Origin: Strongylocentrotus droebachiensis
Taxonomy: Eukaryota > Echinodermata > Echinoidea > Camarodonta > Strongylocentrotidae
Assembly (NCBI GenBank): GCA_035222895.1
Contig: JAVYIG010000872.1
Location: 124,001 to 188,000, forward strand
Reading direction: 5' to 3'
DNA: 64,000 bases
The notes beneath the pieces were generated by a model. That model ran no database searches. It was not told where the DNA came from and saw only the letters and a list, made by a program, of their open reading frames with translations. Shown here in pieces: positions 52,334-61,562 of this stretch. Position numbers and translations under genes: made by a program. The first letter of the stretch is position 1, and each line of letters starts with the position of its first letter.

Positions 52334-54818
52334 GAGGAGGAGGAGGAGGAGGAGGAGGAGGAGGAGGAGGAGGAGGAGGAGGGAGGAGGAGGAGGAGGAG
52401 GAGGAGGAGGAGGAGGAGGAGGAGGAGGAGGAGGAGGAGGAGGAGGAGGAGGAGGAGGAGGAGGAGGAGGAGGAGGAGGAGGAGGAGGAGGAGGAGGAGG
52501 AGGAGGAGGAGGAGGAGGAGGAGGAGGAGGAGGAGGAGGAGGAGGAGGAGGAGGAGGAGGAGGAGCCCAAAAAAAGAGAGAGAGAAGAGAAAAAAAGTAA
52601 GAGGACGTAGGAAGAAAAGGAGCAGGCAAAGAAACATTTTTAAATACAAACAAGGATTAAGAGTCGAGAATGGTACAAGGTATCTTCTTTCTCTAATAAT
52701 TTAATGGAATGTCAAAGCTTCCGCACTTTGAGCGGGGGAGAGGAAAATTCCTCCCTGCATCCACCTCCCTAAAATATAATCCAGCTACGCCTTTTCAATA
52801 CATTTATCTCATTTATGTAACCTTTGTGATTGCTATTTCATGATATCCTGACTCTGTTATTCTACCTTCCTGTTTCCTGCCTGCAGCTCATCTTTGCATT
52901 GTCCTACACCCAAGCTGAGGATGGTAACTGGCACGTCAACCATTTCTGTTGCTATGAGTGTGACACGCCCCTCGGAGGACAACAGTACGTTGCTAAGAAC
53001 AGCCATCCGTACTGCATGGACTGCCACTCACAGAAGTTTGCTAAGGTAAGCTATGACATTACAGAAGCATTTCACATGCACCGCAGTTCATACTATGATA
53101 TAAGCCGCCGTGTTCATGGTTTCCAAGATACCTAAGTGGTGTATTTGAGAATCATTATTTTCAGAAGGATTAATACAGGTTATTTATAATACATCTTCTC
53201 AAAGACATTGCTAACTAATATTAGCATGTTAAACCTCCAACCTTACAAAAACATGCCTAATTCACAAAAATATCTGCTTACAGAGTATATAATTACAACA
53301 AATTTTTTGAGGAAGCATTTTAGATTAGATACGATAATGAAAGAAACAGAAACAGATATATGGAAACAGATATATGGCGCCATACAAATGCTGTGAATCA
53401 TCATCGTTATCAAGATGAGACATTGTCTGCTTAGAGTAAGAAGGGCACTAACAATTATCATTTAATTCCCTTTTGGCTTTCAGCAGATTAAATCTTCCTG
53501 ATTGAGGTTGGAAAAAAGTTACCGATATTGATTGAAATATTGGGGTATAGTGAGCTTTCCAGCCAGAGAAAGGCCATATGGGTTATAAATCAAGATATAT
53601 TCATATGACTAGTCTGATATTGCTCTGTTTCACAGAAAAATTCAGACTTTCCCCTTACTGGAAGGGTAACAACACCATTATGTATTTAACCACTATTTTT
53701 AGTTCATAACAACATAATTTCTCACTTTCTATTTTGATATTATAAAAAGAATGTAATTCTTTTCCCAATTAAGACTATAGTTCAGTGGGATTGTATGTGT
53801 GGTTGGCTAAATATTTATTTCATTTTGAGAGCTCTCCACATACAATAGATTAAGGATGTATGGTTGGTGATAAAAATAGATTTGATGGATAAAAAAAATT
53901 ATGATTAACTGAAAAGAGAAGGGTGAATGACAATGCTGTAGTTAGTTTATTCAAACACACTTTTATTACAATTTGATTCAAGGGGCCCTTATACAAATAC
54001 AGAATGGAAAAGTATGAAAGAGAGATTTAATTGAACTTTGTAGTGAAGTGATTTATTTCTTCTTGAGATTGATATTGTTGCTGGTAGCATCCAGATTGCA
54101 CATGGTCATGACTCACGATATATGATTGTTATCAAAATACTTGATGGTAGTAAGCAAGACCTTAAGCCTTTCATAGTAGGTGTGACATTTCTGCAGTTGT
54201 TTTCTCCTCCAAAGTTATTCTCATGATTGAATTAACAACGAAACAGTAAACATGCCTTATGGACAAACTGAAATTATATGTCTAATCATCCAGGACATTT
54301 GCTAGTATCACAACTTGCCAATTATTACTGTAATCACATTCATTCCTACACAAGATTAGGCTGCTTGTTGTTGTTTGTTCTCTCTTCTGATCATTTGGCT
54401 TCAGCTCTTTTTAAGCTTTTTTTCCTGTTTTGTTTTTATAAAGAAAAATAAACATAAGGATATCTTGGAAAACGAACAAGAAATATCAAAATATGACTGT
54501 TGCCCCTTTCAGCTCAACCAGGGTTCATGGTCATTACCTCATTTGTGACACTTATTTGTTTTCTTTGTATTTCTTTCTTGTTTTGTTTTAAAATTTAAAA
54601 CTGTCTGTTATTTTTTTCTGATTCAGATGTGTACGAGCTGCGGGATGAAGATCGGAGCTGGCGTACCCAGACTGAGCCATAACGAACACCACTGGCACGC
54701 AGACGACGACTGCTTCCGCTGCTCTAACTGTAAGACCACCCTGGTAGGCAAATCATTCCTCCCTAAAGAGGGCTACATCTTCTGTTCCACCAAGTGCAAG
54801 AAGCAGCTGCTCAGATAA
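9268..54818 (+). CDS. TES: Testin (PET and triple-LIM protein), whole gene, spliced
   Basis: The coding exons are 9268-9372, 34700-34785, 35643-35928, 43092-43382, 45038-45325, 51099-51314, 52887-53045 and 54627-54818. Every intron starts with GT and ends with AG, the reading frame is kept throughout, and the product is about 540 residues against roughly 420 for vertebrate testin. Order: acidic N-terminus (1-35); Cys-rich block with C48, C51, C55, C67, C70 and C72; PET domain (about 143-240); proline/serine-rich linker (about 241-352); LIM1 (354-418); LIM2 (419-477); LIM3 (479-540). The extra length lies mostly in the linker. In the family, testin is a cytoplasmic scaffold of focal adhesions and actin stress fibres that binds Ena/VASP, zyxin and other partners. 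PET followed by exactly three LIM domains, a C-terminus directly after LIM3 and no CaaX box separate it from Prickle. Exon 1 is the only weakly supported part. Confidence 0.92.
10303..10332. repeat. Short hairpin, 11-bp arms
   Basis: ATGGTTGCACC at 10303-10313 pairs exactly with GGTGCAACCAT at 10322-10332 around eight bases. Confidence 0.7.
11395..11680. repeat. Dispersed intronic repeat, first copy
   Basis: It contains CTGCTGGAAAAACCCATAAG and GTTTTGAGAGCAAGTATTTA. The first motif recurs near 18130 and the second near 20160, so three fragments of one family lie in Testin intron 1. No end structure was found. Confidence 0.55.
12950..12973. repeat. ACATGT self-complementary microsatellite
   Basis: Four TGTACA/ACATGT units in a row, fully palindromic. 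Shorter ACATGTACATGTA runs recur across the window (for example 14415, 39683, 41140 and 59929). Confidence 0.9.
15498..16199 (-). mobile_element. TTAA-type MITE, copy B (inverted, interrupted)
   Basis: A diverged copy of the 4257-4755 element in opposite orientation, ending CCAAAACTTTGTATTACCT and followed by TTAA. Without the insertion at 15885-16084 it is 502 bases, almost equal to copy A's 499. TTAA also lies just outside the left end, at 15488. Confidence 0.8.
15889..16084 (+). mobile_element. 196-bp TTAA element inserted in MITE copy B
   Basis: It begins AGGCACACTGCC and ends GTGACGGTCT, with TTAA at 15885-15888 and at 16085-16088. Copy A of the host element carries one TAAA (minus strand TTTA, 4368-4371) at this point, so the empty site is seen directly. 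Its ends are only weakly inverted. Confidence 0.85.
16204..16399 (+). mobile_element. Second 196-bp TTAA element, adjacent to MITE copy B
   Basis: Nearly identical to 15889-16084, with the same length and orientation and only a few base differences. It is flanked by TTAA at 16200-16203 and 16400-16403. The left TTAA is also the target duplication of the larger MITE, so it inserted at that MITE's right edge. Confidence 0.85.
16674..17266. mobile_element. Foldback element with ~90-bp inverted ends
   Basis: The left arm, from 16674 (GGCGTGTCTTCACCATCTCG), is the near-complement of the right arm ending at 17266, for about 90 bases. Both arms contain several AGCTGGATAGTT/TATCCAGCTATTT modules, and TCTTCACCAGACCGA is repeated inside. 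The core is CpG-rich. No coding frame of note. Confidence 0.8.
25452..25725. mobile_element. Short foldback MITE
   Basis: The left arm (25452-25510), with GGTGTTTCACAAAG and AAGATCGACTTTAAGTTGGAC, is matched inverted by the right arm (25672-25725), with GTCCAACTTAAAGTCGATCTTAG and CTTTGTGAAACACC. Arms are about 55 bases, the core about 160. Confidence 0.85.
27394..27420 (+). repeat. Possible SINE head fragment
   Basis: TGGCGCAGTGG near 27404 is a perfect match to a polymerase III A box (TGGCNNAGTGG), but I see no B box within the next 100 bases. It could be a broken tRNA-derived SINE or chance. Confidence 0.2.
27927..28293. mobile_element. 367-bp MITE flanked by TTAA
   Basis: It begins AGGTAAAGACCAGTA and ends with the exact inverse, TACTGGTCTTTACCT, with TTAA at 27923-27926 and at 28294-28297. 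No coding capacity. The terminal AGGTAA recalls the 4257-4755 family, but the interior differs. Confidence 0.85.
29642..30416. mobile_element. 775-bp foldback with ~115-bp inverted ends
   Basis: The left arm (29642-29760) begins AAAGGACAAGTCCACTCG. It is the near-complement of 30298-30416, which ends GAGTGGACTTGGGCTTT, with conserved segments such as CGGATAACTAATAAGAAAG. A five-base AAGTT lies at 29637-29641 and again at 30417-30421, a plausible target duplication. The core is AT-rich and non-coding. Confidence 0.85.
34700..34785 (+). CDS. TES: Testin exon 2 (start of Cys-rich domain)
   Basis: The acceptor is TTTTGTTCAG and the donor is GTAAGC. It encodes 28 full codons, V36 to W63, starting [13 protein letters not shown], followed by the first two bases of R64. 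The LGHE-x-GAGAPC-x2-C-x3-C...LHFWR signature is diagnostic of the testin/Prickle N-terminal Cys-rich block. C48, C51 and C55 are probable metal ligands. Confidence 0.93.
34786..35642 (+). other. Testin intron 2
   Basis: 857 bases with a C run and an AAAT/AAATAAAT microsatellite at about 34838-34920. Nothing coding seen. Confidence 0.85.
34850..34912. repeat. AAAT microsatellite
   Basis: AAAT and AAAAT units follow a poly-C and poly-A run in Testin intron 2. Confidence 0.9.
35643..35928 (+). CDS. TES: Testin exon 3 (Cys-rich domain end and PET start)
   Basis: It begins with the last base of R64 and continues [13 protein letters not shown], giving C67, C70 and C72. It runs through a charged spacer with [10 protein letters not shown] to the PET start [13 protein letters not shown] at residue 159. 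The donor is GTGAGT, phase 0. The FWRKICK-x-CKCG run is the strongest single family match in the gene. A 144-codon antisense open frame covers the same bases and is a shadow. Confidence 0.95.
36756..37287. repeat. Tandem array, ~125-140 bp units
   Basis: ACTTGGATTG or ACTTTGATTG unit starts occur at 36829, 36971, 37097 and 37221, giving periods of 142, 126 and 124. Each unit contains CAGTCTTGATTGTTAGTA and a poly-G tract that varies in length. The last unit is cut at 37287. Confidence 0.9.
37288..39090. mobile_element. 1.8-kb insertion in the tandem array, with internal direct repeats
   Basis: It starts GCAATGACG and ends CGTCATTGC (39082-39090), a short inverted pair. GCAATGACG also recurs at 38839. 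A segment near 37360-37650 and one near 38860-39070 are diverged direct repeats sharing TTGCAC-x-AGTGCTTG, AGGTCACT and AGGCCTTTCTTTC. GCGCCATTTTGTCC-like sequence appears near 37513 and 38574. No protein-coding frame is recognised, and the element class is unknown. Confidence 0.55.
43092..43382 (+). CDS. TES: Testin exon 4 (PET domain core)
   Basis: 97 codons, phase 0 at both ends, acceptor CTGCATGCAG and donor GTAACA. It encodes residues 160-256, from [15 protein letters not shown] through RKKQ and LPAHDQ to [24 protein letters not shown]. These are the conserved PET motifs: YM-x-MLP, the RKKQL-like basic run, LPAHD and the KxMExFVxxYK helix. The exon ends in [10 protein letters not shown] (P247-P253), which fits a class II SH3-ligand pattern. 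G+C is clearly higher here than in the flanking introns. Confidence 0.95.
43383..45037 (+). other. Testin intron 4
   Basis: 1.66 kb. It begins with the GATGGT repeat block and is otherwise AT-rich and featureless, ending in a long pyrimidine-rich acceptor tract (about 44950-45035). Confidence 0.85.
43474..43722. repeat. GATGGT trinucleotide-type minisatellite
   Basis: About 250 bases of GAT, GGT and AGT triplets. A 72-base unit starting GGTATTGGTGG repeats at 43561 and 43633. The Asp/Gly and Met/Val open frames here are artefacts. Confidence 0.9.
45038..45325 (+). CDS. TES: Testin exon 5 (proline-rich linker)
   Basis: 96 codons, phase 0 at both ends, acceptor TTCTAACAG and donor GTAAAT. It encodes residues 257-352 between PET and LIM1. 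It contains three near-repeats of (G)SPAK/SPAH at about 281-294 and an EYWPPPPPK segment (W310 to P315) like an EVH1-binding proline motif. It ends in Ser/Thr-rich sequence. There is no family domain in it, so the exon is assigned by position, frame, splice sites and coding composition. Much of the extra length over vertebrate testin is here. Confidence 0.85.
45867..45930. repeat. 64-bp perfect palindrome without spacer
   Basis: Centred between 45898 and 45899 (TCTGG|CCAGA), each 32-base arm is an exact reverse complement of the other. It could form a cruciform. Confidence 0.92.
46014..46603. mobile_element. Inner TIR element carrying a LINE fragment
   Basis: It begins TACCGTATTTGCCGGCG and ends with a near-inverse, CGCCGACAAATACGGTA. 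The inverted similarity continues through GGCCGCA and a GGCCGCACCCC/GGGGTGCAGCC block for about 60 bases on each side. It has A runs at both inner edges on the plus strand. Confidence 0.7.
46140..46480 (-). pseudogene. LINE reverse-transcriptase fragment (dead)
   Basis: On the minus strand, one frame gives [20 protein letters not shown] followed by YVVYNNNSS. After a frame change it gives [13 protein letters not shown] and then a LLFLI-type segment and INDLTHSS. These are the GVPQGS(I/V)LGP and LF-x-IYINDL motifs of non-LTR retrotransposon reverse transcriptases, joined by the preceding WF-x-SYL-x-RxQ region. The frame is broken and only about 110 residues of the palm remain. It is too short to assign a clade. 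Confidence 0.8.
46900..47313. repeat. Degenerate tandem array, ~92-bp units
   Basis: Units start near 46900, 46991, 47084, 47174 and 47269, giving spacings of 91, 93, 90 and 95. Each has a TTCCC-x-GAC start, a GTTCACA/GTCCACA block and CAGAATGT/TAGAATGT. Identity between units is modest. Confidence 0.65.
51099..51314 (+). CDS. TES: Testin exon 6 (LIM1)
   Basis: 72 codons, residues 353-424. LIM1 begins C354-V-K-C357 and continues through [12 protein letters not shown], the [12 protein letters not shown] zinc-ligand core, [23 protein letters not shown] and KPRC. It finishes with the first LIM2 zinc pair in CAACDE (C419, C422). Acceptor CGTACCCAG, donor GTAAAC, phase 0. Prickle has an intron at the same place, after CAACDE. 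Confidence 0.97.
51531..51720 (+). mobile_element. SINE-like sequence with polymerase III box
   Basis: It starts near AGGCGTTGTGGCGTGCGCC, followed by TGTAATCC, and has GGTTCGAAAC at 51601-51610, matching a B box. It ends in an A-rich stretch (about 51690-51705) followed by a CA repeat. The head resembles the Alu domain of SRP (7SL) RNA, including the UGUAAU core. A diverged tRNA-derived head is the main alternative. Confidence 0.5.
52291..52565. repeat. Poly-G then ~255-bp AGG microsatellite
   Basis: Nineteen G bases (52292-52310) run into about 85 AGG units with a single irregularity near 52381. It yields long Gly, Arg, Glu, Pro, Ser and Leu homopolymer frames on both strands, none of them real. 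It sits in Testin intron 6, about 320 bases before the LIM2 exon. Confidence 0.97.
52887..53045 (+). CDS. TES: Testin exon 7 (LIM2)
   Basis: 53 codons, residues 425-477, phase 0 at both ends, acceptor CTGCCTGCAG and donor GTAAGC. It reads [26 protein letters not shown] and ends [14 protein letters not shown]. With C419 and C422 from the previous exon, this supplies the ligands of LIM2. LSYTQAE replaces the ADECTEAE seen in the Prickle exon of this window, a clear paralogue difference. Confidence 0.97.
53046..54626 (+). other. Testin intron 7
   Basis: 1.58 kb, AT-rich, separating LIM2 from LIM3. No repeat or gene recognised. Prickle lacks an intron here. Confidence 0.9.
54627..54818 (+). CDS. 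TES: Testin exon 8 (LIM3 and stop)
   Basis: 63 codons plus TAA, acceptor TTCTGATTCAG. It encodes [12 protein letters not shown], then [18 protein letters not shown], then [19 protein letters not shown] and the stop. The protein ends within a few residues of the last LIM3 cysteine, as in vertebrate testin, with no tail and no prenylation box. In family members LIM3 contacts the Ena/VASP EVH1 domain. Confidence 0.97.
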   Translation: MCTSCGMKIGAGVPRLSHNEHHWHADDDCFRCSNCKTTLVGKSFLPKEGYIFCSTKCKKQLLR

Positions 54819-57800
54819 TCGGTGCTGAGATAGATAGCGCCCTCTAGAGGAAGAGAAGAGATAGCTTCTGGGTAGATTTGGAGACTGTGCCTGCGTACTC
54901 GATGTGCGAGTTATGCAGCGGAGACGTAAGATGCGATTGGACAACAGTTAACAGCATTGCTACAACGGACTGTAAATCTATATTGTAGACATGATATGAG
55001 AGATGGTATATAATATTAATGGTATTATAAAGGTCTATTGTGTGGGCAATAACTGTTACTGCTTATTACAAAATAAGGGACATCAGATATAATTTGTTAC
55101 ACGGTAACGAAAATGACATACAAGGAAACGTCTGTTCTATTAGAAACGTGGTCAAGCTCCCACCTTTGACCTATCTGAATATTTGTTAATTGCTTACAAC
55201 GAAACATGACTTTCATTACCTTCATGTACATCCTTAGATAACATTTAAAACCAAATGTTCCTGAATTTTATGAACAAGCATATCTACATACACTTCCTCT
55301 TCTAGCACTCAAATTAAATAAATAATCAATTAATGCAATTGATTACAATGATTTTATCTCTTCTGTAAAGTATAATTACAGACATAAAATCACAAGTACT
55401 ATTCAGTTTCCGTTCAAGACTTCATTGCATTGCAGATGTCATTGTTACACTTCATACCTATAATTACCTCCATTTGCATATCTCTTTTCAGAGAAGTATG
55501 AATAACATTTATGGTATCATATCCGCCATACCTCAAAAGATTTTGTCACTTTCAGTTTCAGATTTCTAATAAATCCTCACTGTACCCTGTATGTTTTATT
55601 GGTGCATTATATGGTAGAAGCAAGATAAGCATGGACCAAATAAAGAATGGAGATAGCTATTGTCAATCTCTCTTCTTGTTTTGTCTCTATGAGATAATCA
55701 TACAGGCTAATTTGGAAGTTCTTTATCTAGCCTCCAACTGAAAGTGAGTATCTTCTGTCAAAGAATGGTTGATGAAAGTGTAAGTGAAAGTCTTCAACCT
55801 GTAATAGTTCAAAGTCTAAAATGACGTGCCCTTCAGAATCTTTTGATAAAAAGCCCAGTACCAAGGAAATAGAATTCACATATACCGAATGAGATAGGTA
55901 GTGAATCAGTCAAACAGTGAGTATGTAGGCACAGTCTTCAAACAAATAAAGAAGGAGATCAGAAATATATTTAGGGAATATGTTCATTTATAAAGAGGTC
56001 TTGTATTTTGTTCATTGTAAATTATGATTCCATGTACTTTGTATATTGAACAAAAATGATATTCTTACGAGTTAGACAGCTCTGTCATCTTTCATTGGTC
56101 ATTGTAATAATGCATTTATCGAGCTCATGGTTGTGTACAAATAATATAAAATTGACATGAAGGTTTTTATTTCAAAAAGGTGCAAATCAGCCTTGGTTGC
56201 TAAACGGTGAGAGACTATTGCCAAGTAATTATGGATTAAACATGTATAAAACAGAGGATGCAACTCAGATAATGCTGCATATGTCTGTCTCTGATTACAA
56301 TCATGTATGTATTATTCTGAAAATATATTCTCTTCTTACTTTGAATGTTTACCTGTAAACAGTTTGCTTAGTTGCTCATTTAATGATGTGGCATTTGTAA
56401 CTTCTAGTCGGTAGTAGTCAAAGAGTACAATTACTATTATCTATTGGCTTGACTTTGCACATTGTCAGATCCAAACTGGATATACAGACATTAATTCATC
56501 ATTTTGTCATAGATGCTGATGTAATATGCTGATGTAATGAAATTACATGTTCATGTTCCATATCGAATCCATATTTCATTAGTATCATAGATCATCAGCT
56601 TTGTAGTAATTGCAGAAAAAAAAATCATATTCTATTCTCCATGTGAGTCTTCATCCATGACATCTTCCTATCCCAGTTTATTTGGAAACTCAATATAACT
56701 TGTTGATCAGGAATGTTGCTTTCTTTGTGTTTTGTTTTGATGTTTTTCTCGAATATTTTGGCCAAAGAATAATCCAAGAACTTCAATTCCCTTTCCCTGC
56801 TTTTTCAAATGTCATCATCATTCCATTTTGAAGATACAATTATGCTTTGATCACCTTACAGACTGTGTGCCAGCATGTGCTTCATAAAACCTGTGATATA
56901 TTGTAAATAAGTGCCTTGTTGATATTCTAATGTTGAAGGACAAAACTTTTGTTGTTGTTGTTGTTGTTATTTAGCAGCCCTATTTTGGAGCATGGGTGTA
57001 GAATTTTGCCACTGTATGTAAAAATCATTTGCTGTTAACCCAACTTAGGGTGCTTTTCTCTCTTTTGTACAATGTAGTTTACAATTCATTTGTCTTGATA
57101 CTACTGCAGCTTTGTTTGCTGTGTGTTTGAAATAATGCCTTTGGTAAACAATGCAAAGGCAATGTCTTTTTTATGCCCACCTTTCTCTTGTATTTTCATG
57201 TTTTATTTCTCTCATTATTTTAATTGTAAAAGAGATATCCTGTAATACACATCGCAAATTGTTTTTTTCCTTTTTAAAAGATAGTTAGAACGTATGATTT
57301 TTATAAAAAAGTATATATACATATGTAATTTCTATTTGAAAATTGTATTTATTCTGTCACATATGCCTTTAACCTGTATGAAACAGGAAAACAATAGATA
57401 TATTTTATCATTTCAGCTACTACACTGATTTTAAAAATATTATTTACATAAACTTTGTAATCATCAGATTTAATAGCTAAAAGAGAGGGACAAATGGAGT
57501 CTTTATAGTGTTAATTTCCCCTTCATAATGTAATATTTTCAGATTAGTAATATGTGGTTTTCTTGTTAAAAATAATGCACTCTGAAATAGAATTATGCAA
57601 TTAGTTTTATTTTGGTATTGCAAGGTGTGTATTTCCTTCTTTACAATGAGAACATTCATTTGCAATATATTTAAGATGAATTTCTAAATTTACTAACAAT
57701 TTCTGCATCATTCAAAAAAACAAATAAAAGATATAGCACAGAATCAAAATAAATATATTTAAAAAGAATTCAATGAATATAAAAAAATAGAAAACATGCA

Positions 57801-58430
57801 CTTAATATTTTGTTCTTCATAACTTAAAGTTGTTCCTTTCATCTAGTGTACAGGCATTTTTAATTAAGCTTAAGTTATCTAAATTATAATTAGGCAATTT
57901 CTGTAGAAACCAGGGGGCCATTTCTTAAAACCTCAAGTCTAAGACATTGAACTAGCCTTGTCAATTGATGTTATATGCTATTTTATTGGAAGAGCGCCAT
58001 CTTTTGTTGTATGTTGGACAATGCTATGAGGAGCCTGATCAAATTGTACACAGAATTTTATAGAAATAAACCTGTACATTTTGCCATATTGTTCATTGGA
58101 TCTAGTTATATTTAGTACATTTGCATAGCTTGCTTTTCATCCAAATCATTGCACTACATGTATCTATCTAACAGCTGTGTTAAGACGGCATTTACACATT
58201 TTATTCATTTTTCTACTTTTCATTTTCTTCACACGTTGCTTGCTACTCTGCTAACAATCATTTTCCAATTCATTATTTATTTCTCATGTATTTCTATTGT
58301 ATATTAGCGTTCATATGAATATAAGAAATGTTTATATGGTGAAAGCATTAGTGTGCCGTTTCTGGTTGTGACCAACTATTCCCATTTCTGTAACATACTG
58401 TGTTTGTAAGAAAATAAAAATAAATGCCAT
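54819..58430 (+). other. Testin 3' UTR and downstream, extent uncertain
   Basis: AATAAA signals after the stop occur at 55317-55322, 55639-55644, near 55945 and 58413-58424. The last pair is followed within 40 bases by a T/G-rich stretch (TTTGTTTTTGGTGGTG), the best-looking site, implying a 3' UTR of up to 3.6 kb. Nothing coding is seen. A TTG triplet run lies at 56950-56968. Confidence 0.4.
58413..58424 (+). terminator. Candidate distal poly(A) signal of Testin
   Basis: Two adjacent AATAAA hexamers with a G/T-rich element about 15-30 bases downstream. Earlier hexamers at 55317 and 55639 are alternatives. Confidence 0.35.
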
Positions 58431-58869
58431 GTACTTTGTTTTTGGTGGTGATTTGAATCCAATCGAGGCCACTAAATTTGAGAAAACAATGAATAAAAGA
58501 TGTTATTATTATCTTTCTCACCTAAAATCGTGATCTAATATTTCTGTTTCTTTTGTATTTGTTGACTGTAGAGAATGTACTAGAATCCTACTAAGGGTAT
58601 GAATTTTGTATTGGACCATGTCATTCTGTGGAGATGTTCTTGTAATTGTTGAAATATAATATTCAATTGAAGTGCACTGTTCGTAGATGAGCAAATGCTC
58701 AAACATTCTGTATCGAGTGCAAGATTTAAAATGGGAATTTGGCCCTGCATCTGAGGACAAATAGGATTACTAGAGGTAATGGGCTATTTTTGTAATATCA
58801 AATTCATTACAATCATCTTTGTCAAGTGCCTCAATACAAATTATTTCATTTACCTGTTACGAATACATG

Positions 58870-59325
58870 TATTTAAGTGACCACTTGTCTACTAAGACCA
58901 CCTGTCTACAAAGGCCACATTTTTTGTTTCCCTTTGAAACGTGCACTGAAGGAACCTGTCTACAAAGACCACATGTTGTGCTTCCCTTGGGCGGTCGCTA
59001 TAGACCGGTTTGACTGTATATGTAATTGTATTTCAAAAGTCATAATACAAATAAATTGTATACGTCAGTTGTTACTAGGAAGGACAAACATAACCTGCCA
59101 TACCTAACATAATGTATGCAATTGGCATTCTGACTATTGAAATACAATTACATTTAAACCTGTCTTAATGCTACCCAATTAGAATGCAAAAAGTGGCCAC
59201 TGTAAACAGGTGACCTTTATAGACTGGTTCTTCAAAACAAGTTTCTTTCTAGATGGAGGCAATACAGATGACCACTATAGAGAGGTGACCTTTATATGGA
59301 GGTAGCCGCTCAGACAGGTTCAACT
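58870..59325. repeat. Interspersed repeat with inverted halves
   Basis: GTCTACAAAGGCCAC and GTCTACAAAGACCAC on the left face GTGGCCACTGTAAACAG and AGGTGACCTTTATA copies on the right, with GACCGGTTTGACTGTA-like ends (59003-59018 and near 59315). This suggests a diverged inverted-repeat element; boundaries are approximate. Confidence 0.5.
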
Positions 59326-61036
59326 GTAACCATGAAATAATTCGTAACAAGGCACAGAAGTATGCATTAAATCGTGTTACATTACGAAAATGGCTAATTC
59401 TGTTATTTTAATCAGCACCACCATCAGCATCACTGTCAAGCATCACTGTCAAGCATCATATCAAGTTCTCAACAAAACATTTATCATAATTATCATTAGC
59501 AACATCATCATATCATCAACACCGTTTATTCACCACAGTTTTTTTAGTAGAACCATACAGAATACTAAGAAAGAACATTTCTTTAAACTGATGAATTGTG
59601 AATTTATTTACTTTTTTGCCATTTCACCGACTGCATACTTCTGGAAAAACTAAATGGAAAAAGATGGAGCATTAAAAAAAGCACCAATATTTCACTAAAA
59701 TAAGATAAACAGCTTCTAAAATCGTCAACAATATGAACATATATTATAAATTACTTTTGGTTCATAATACATATTGATAGTAAATATTCCTAATATTGGC
59801 TGCCATAACTTTCTACTACATCATACTGCCAGATATTTTTCTTTAAATTTTACTTACTATCCCAAACTCCCACATATTCTTAATTTACAAGAACAGATAC
59901 ATGTATTTACCATAAAATCAGTGTATATGTACATGTACATCATGAACTATATAATTCTTCTGTATGTATATATGTACAAGAGTTGATAATTTACGAATGG
60001 AAAGTAGTTACTAACTTACAAATACCATATGATGCACTCGCACATGACAGCAAATAGCTTCAAACATTCAATGCTATTCTAGCAAACTAAACATCTATAT
60101 AACAGATGCCAATATATCTTAGTGGTTAGTTTTGAAATTCATGTTCATCATGGTTTAGATGGCATTTGCCGAAATAAATATGGAAAATGGACAGTGGTAG
60201 CTTTTATTTGAGGATGGAACTGTAATAGTACTGTTATTAAGTACAAAAACAGGACCGGAACACACAGGGCGGATATCAACCTACCTGTTTGAAATACATT
60301 TTTAAATGTTCATGAAATCCTTCATATACTAACCATGATTGCTTTCTACTCCCATATTAATTTTGTAAGATATAAAAAAAGGGAGAGAAAAATAATATAT
60401 TAATAAAGACTATGCCAAGTATTGTAACACAACAACAATCAATTTGTCAGATTTCTCTAATTTCAGTTAATAAATTGCAAGATATTCACCGCACAGTTTG
60501 TTTTTCCAAGAAATAAATTAATAAGCAAATTATGGGTGAAATTATCAACATCATCTAGTATCCATATGATAAGTATATGTTTTTTCTGTATTTTTACAAC
60601 AAATTTGCATGAAGGGAATACTTAAAAGCTGATTTGAGAATAAAATGATGATCAGGATCATAAAATGTTTGTTTTGATACTGATCATAACTTCAAATGTC
60701 CTTCATTTTTCAGGCTCAATGAATACTCTGAAAAATCAAAACAATTACAGAATCCAATTTTGCAATGAGATAATGGCATATCGGCTTTCAACTCGTAAAA
60801 TGACAAACTATATAACATAATAATATCACATTGACTCTGATTCAAATTGCACTCATGAAATGAAGGTAATTTTCTCTTGATTTGTACAAATTTGAACACT
60901 TAAAAGCAATGATCATGTGCGTAGAAAGATGATAATTTCATTGATTTCATTAAAAGTATCACATGAAATATGCAAGATATGCAAGACTGTTAAAAATGAT
61001 AAAATGACTGCTCTTTGATGAATTCTGTAGAGCTTT

Positions 61037-61042
61037 TTTATT
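61037..61042 (-). terminator. Candidate Prickle poly(A) signal
   Basis: TTTATT on the plus strand reads AATAAA on the minus strand, about 520 bases after the Prickle stop. It is a sequence match only. Confidence 0.3.
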
Positions 61043-61562
61043 CTTCTTCAAATGGACCTCCCCACACTAATTAGCATTTTTAATAGGAGTGTTATCAATT
61101 TTGCAGAGACCCCTCCCCTGCCCCCTAAGAGAAAATTTAATTCAAAGAGCGTTTTACTCCAAAGTTCAGCCATACATGTATAATTGTGTTTAAAAAGTTA
61201 AATGGAAAAAGAAGAAGAAAAAAATAGAGCAAACTTAGTGGCACTTTTCATGCATTTTTGAAAGATCCCATTGTTCAAGAAAGACCCTTTAGGAAAAGAA
61301 ACAAATATTACAATTTAGTCAATAATAATTCATAAATCATAATTTATATGTATGTTCAAGTATGAAGAAGAAAAGATTTTTTTAAACACCATTATTACTA
61401 TAAAGATGTAATGTATGTATCCTTTCTCTTCATACTAGTTTGTAATGACTCTATGAATACACTTTACATTTAAAGAACTCCATGTCATCTTGGTGGTCAA
61501 TAAAAATAGGGAATACAATGGAAAACATAAACTTGGAAGTGGTTCTTTGTTTGACTGAATAC

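Larger units (their letters stand above)
51315..52886 (+). other. Testin intron 6
   Basis: 1.57 kb, interrupting LIM2 after CAACDE. It holds the SINE-like sequence at 51531-51720 and the AGG tract at 52291-52565. Confidence 0.9.
58431..61562. other. Region between Testin and Prickle, including Prickle 3' UTR
   Basis: AT-rich. It contains an interspersed repeat at about 58870-59325. No gene is recognised. The part nearest 61562 should be the Prickle 3' UTR on the minus strand. Confidence 0.5.

Noticed and set aside
52091..52704. Long open frames of poly-Ser, poly-Pro, poly-Arg, poly-Gly, poly-Glu and poly-Leu on both strands
   Set aside because: All are translations of one AGG microsatellite. 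Every frame stays open because the repeat has no stop codon.
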